Source of the DNA: Chloroflexia bacterium
GTDB lineage: Bacteria > Chloroflexota > Chloroflexia > Thermomicrobiales > UBA6265
NCBI GenBank assembly: GCA_013696265.1
Contig: JACCYX010000280.1
Location: 1-5,863 of the forward strand
DNA: 5,863 nucleotides
Reading direction: 5' to 3'
In this document: piece by piece, positions 5,640 through 5,863 of the stretch
How positions within the stretch are numbered: the stretch's first letter is position 1
Layout: each line of letters begins with the position of its first letter
Program-made: the position numbers and the translations under genes
Notes under the pieces: model-generated
Seen by the model: only the letters and a program-made list of their open reading frames with translations
What the model was told of the DNA's origin: nothing
Database searches by the model: none

Positions 5640-5863
5640 ATGACCAACAGCCGGCACGACACCAGACGCCTGGTCCGCCCACCCGCCGAGGCGGATCTGG
5701 AGCATGCCCGGCGGGTGATCGGCGAGCATCTCGCCCCGACCCCGCTCGTGGCAACGGCCATCCCGGGCACGACGTGCCACCTCAAGCTGGAGTCGATGCA
5801 GCCAACCGGCTCGTTCAAGGTCCGCGGGGCGCTCGCGGCGGTGGCGGCGGTTCCGCGAGGGGG
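5640..5863 (+). CDS. PLP-dependent threonine/serine dehydratase family enzyme (N-terminal 74 residues, 3' end outside window)
   Basis: From ATG 5640 the frame stays open to the window edge, giving 74 residues. After a roughly 18-residue lead it shows the fold-type II pattern of threonine dehydratases: a helix DLEHARRVIGEHL, then APTPLV (32-37), then LKLESMQPTGSFKVRGAL (48-65). K60 in TGSFKVRGA is the lysine that forms the internal aldimine with pyridoxal phosphate in this family. Such enzymes deaminate L-threonine to 2-oxobutanoate or L-serine to pyruvate, feeding isoleucine synthesis or amino-acid breakdown. Which type (biosynthetic with ACT domains, catabolic, or a racemase-like relative) depends on the missing C-terminus. 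An in-frame TAG at 5616-5618 and no other ATG, GTG or TTG between it and 5640 fix the start. AGGAG at 5623-5627 is a somewhat distant Shine-Dalgarno. The gene is divergent from the MFS gene. Confidence 0.85.
   Translation, partial: MTNSRHDTRRLVRPPAEADLEHARRVIGEHLAPTPLVATAIPGTTCHLKLESMQPTGSFKVRGALAAVAAVPRG

Noticed and set aside
5054..5818. Minus-strand open frame of 254 codons around the MFS start
   Set aside because: It is in another frame from the MFS protein, is Arg/Ser/Ala-rich with no domain, and runs antisense to the dehydratase start.

Overview
The window is GC-rich bacterial DNA, dense in genes, with no sign of phage, insertion-sequence, CRISPR, rRNA or tRNA sequence. The protein styles are a fused two-domain peptide/oligosaccharide-type ABC ATPase, its two permeases, a 12-helix MFS carrier and a fold-type II PLP dehydratase. 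Together with inverted intergenic repeats carrying GTCATTCCG / GGAATCTC ends, they suggest a Chloroflexota (Thermomicrobia-like) or another high-GC Gram-positive-type soil or hot-spring bacterium. That placement is inference only; no taxonomic marker gene is present.

Bases 1-4205 form one plus-strand ABC importer operon of the Opp/Dpp (PepT) type. In order it holds the 3' end of a family-5 solute-binding protein, a DppB-like permease, a DppC-like permease and a single protein with two ATPase domains (DppD+DppF fused). Permease 1 and permease 2 overlap by one base, and permease 2 and the ATPase are 4 bases apart, so these three are certainly co-transcribed. The binding-protein gene is separated from them by about 280 bases. 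That gap holds two tandem hairpins just after its stop and a 142-base imperfect palindrome with 27-base arms (25 of 27 matching), plus a further partial copy of the repeat end. This layout would allow more binding protein than membrane components to be made.

Bases 4144-5442 encode an MFS transporter on the minus strand. It converges on the ABC operon, and the two reading frames overlap tail to tail by 62 bases. A nested hairpin lies just past the ATPase stop, inside the MFS gene. Its start is uncertain: there is no in-frame ATG or GTG, and TTG at 5442 is the best candidate.

Bases 5640-5863 are the 5' end of a plus-strand PLP-dependent threonine/serine dehydratase, cut by the window edge just after its catalytic-lysine motif. 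It is divergent from the MFS gene, and the roughly 200-base gap between them contains a perfect TTGACA hexamer without a convincing -10.

I see no new biological system here. The parts most worth a second look are the palindromic repeat inside the operon, the convergent gene overlap, the fused ATPase lacking the usual C-terminal cysteines, and the possible oligosaccharide rather than peptide substrate.
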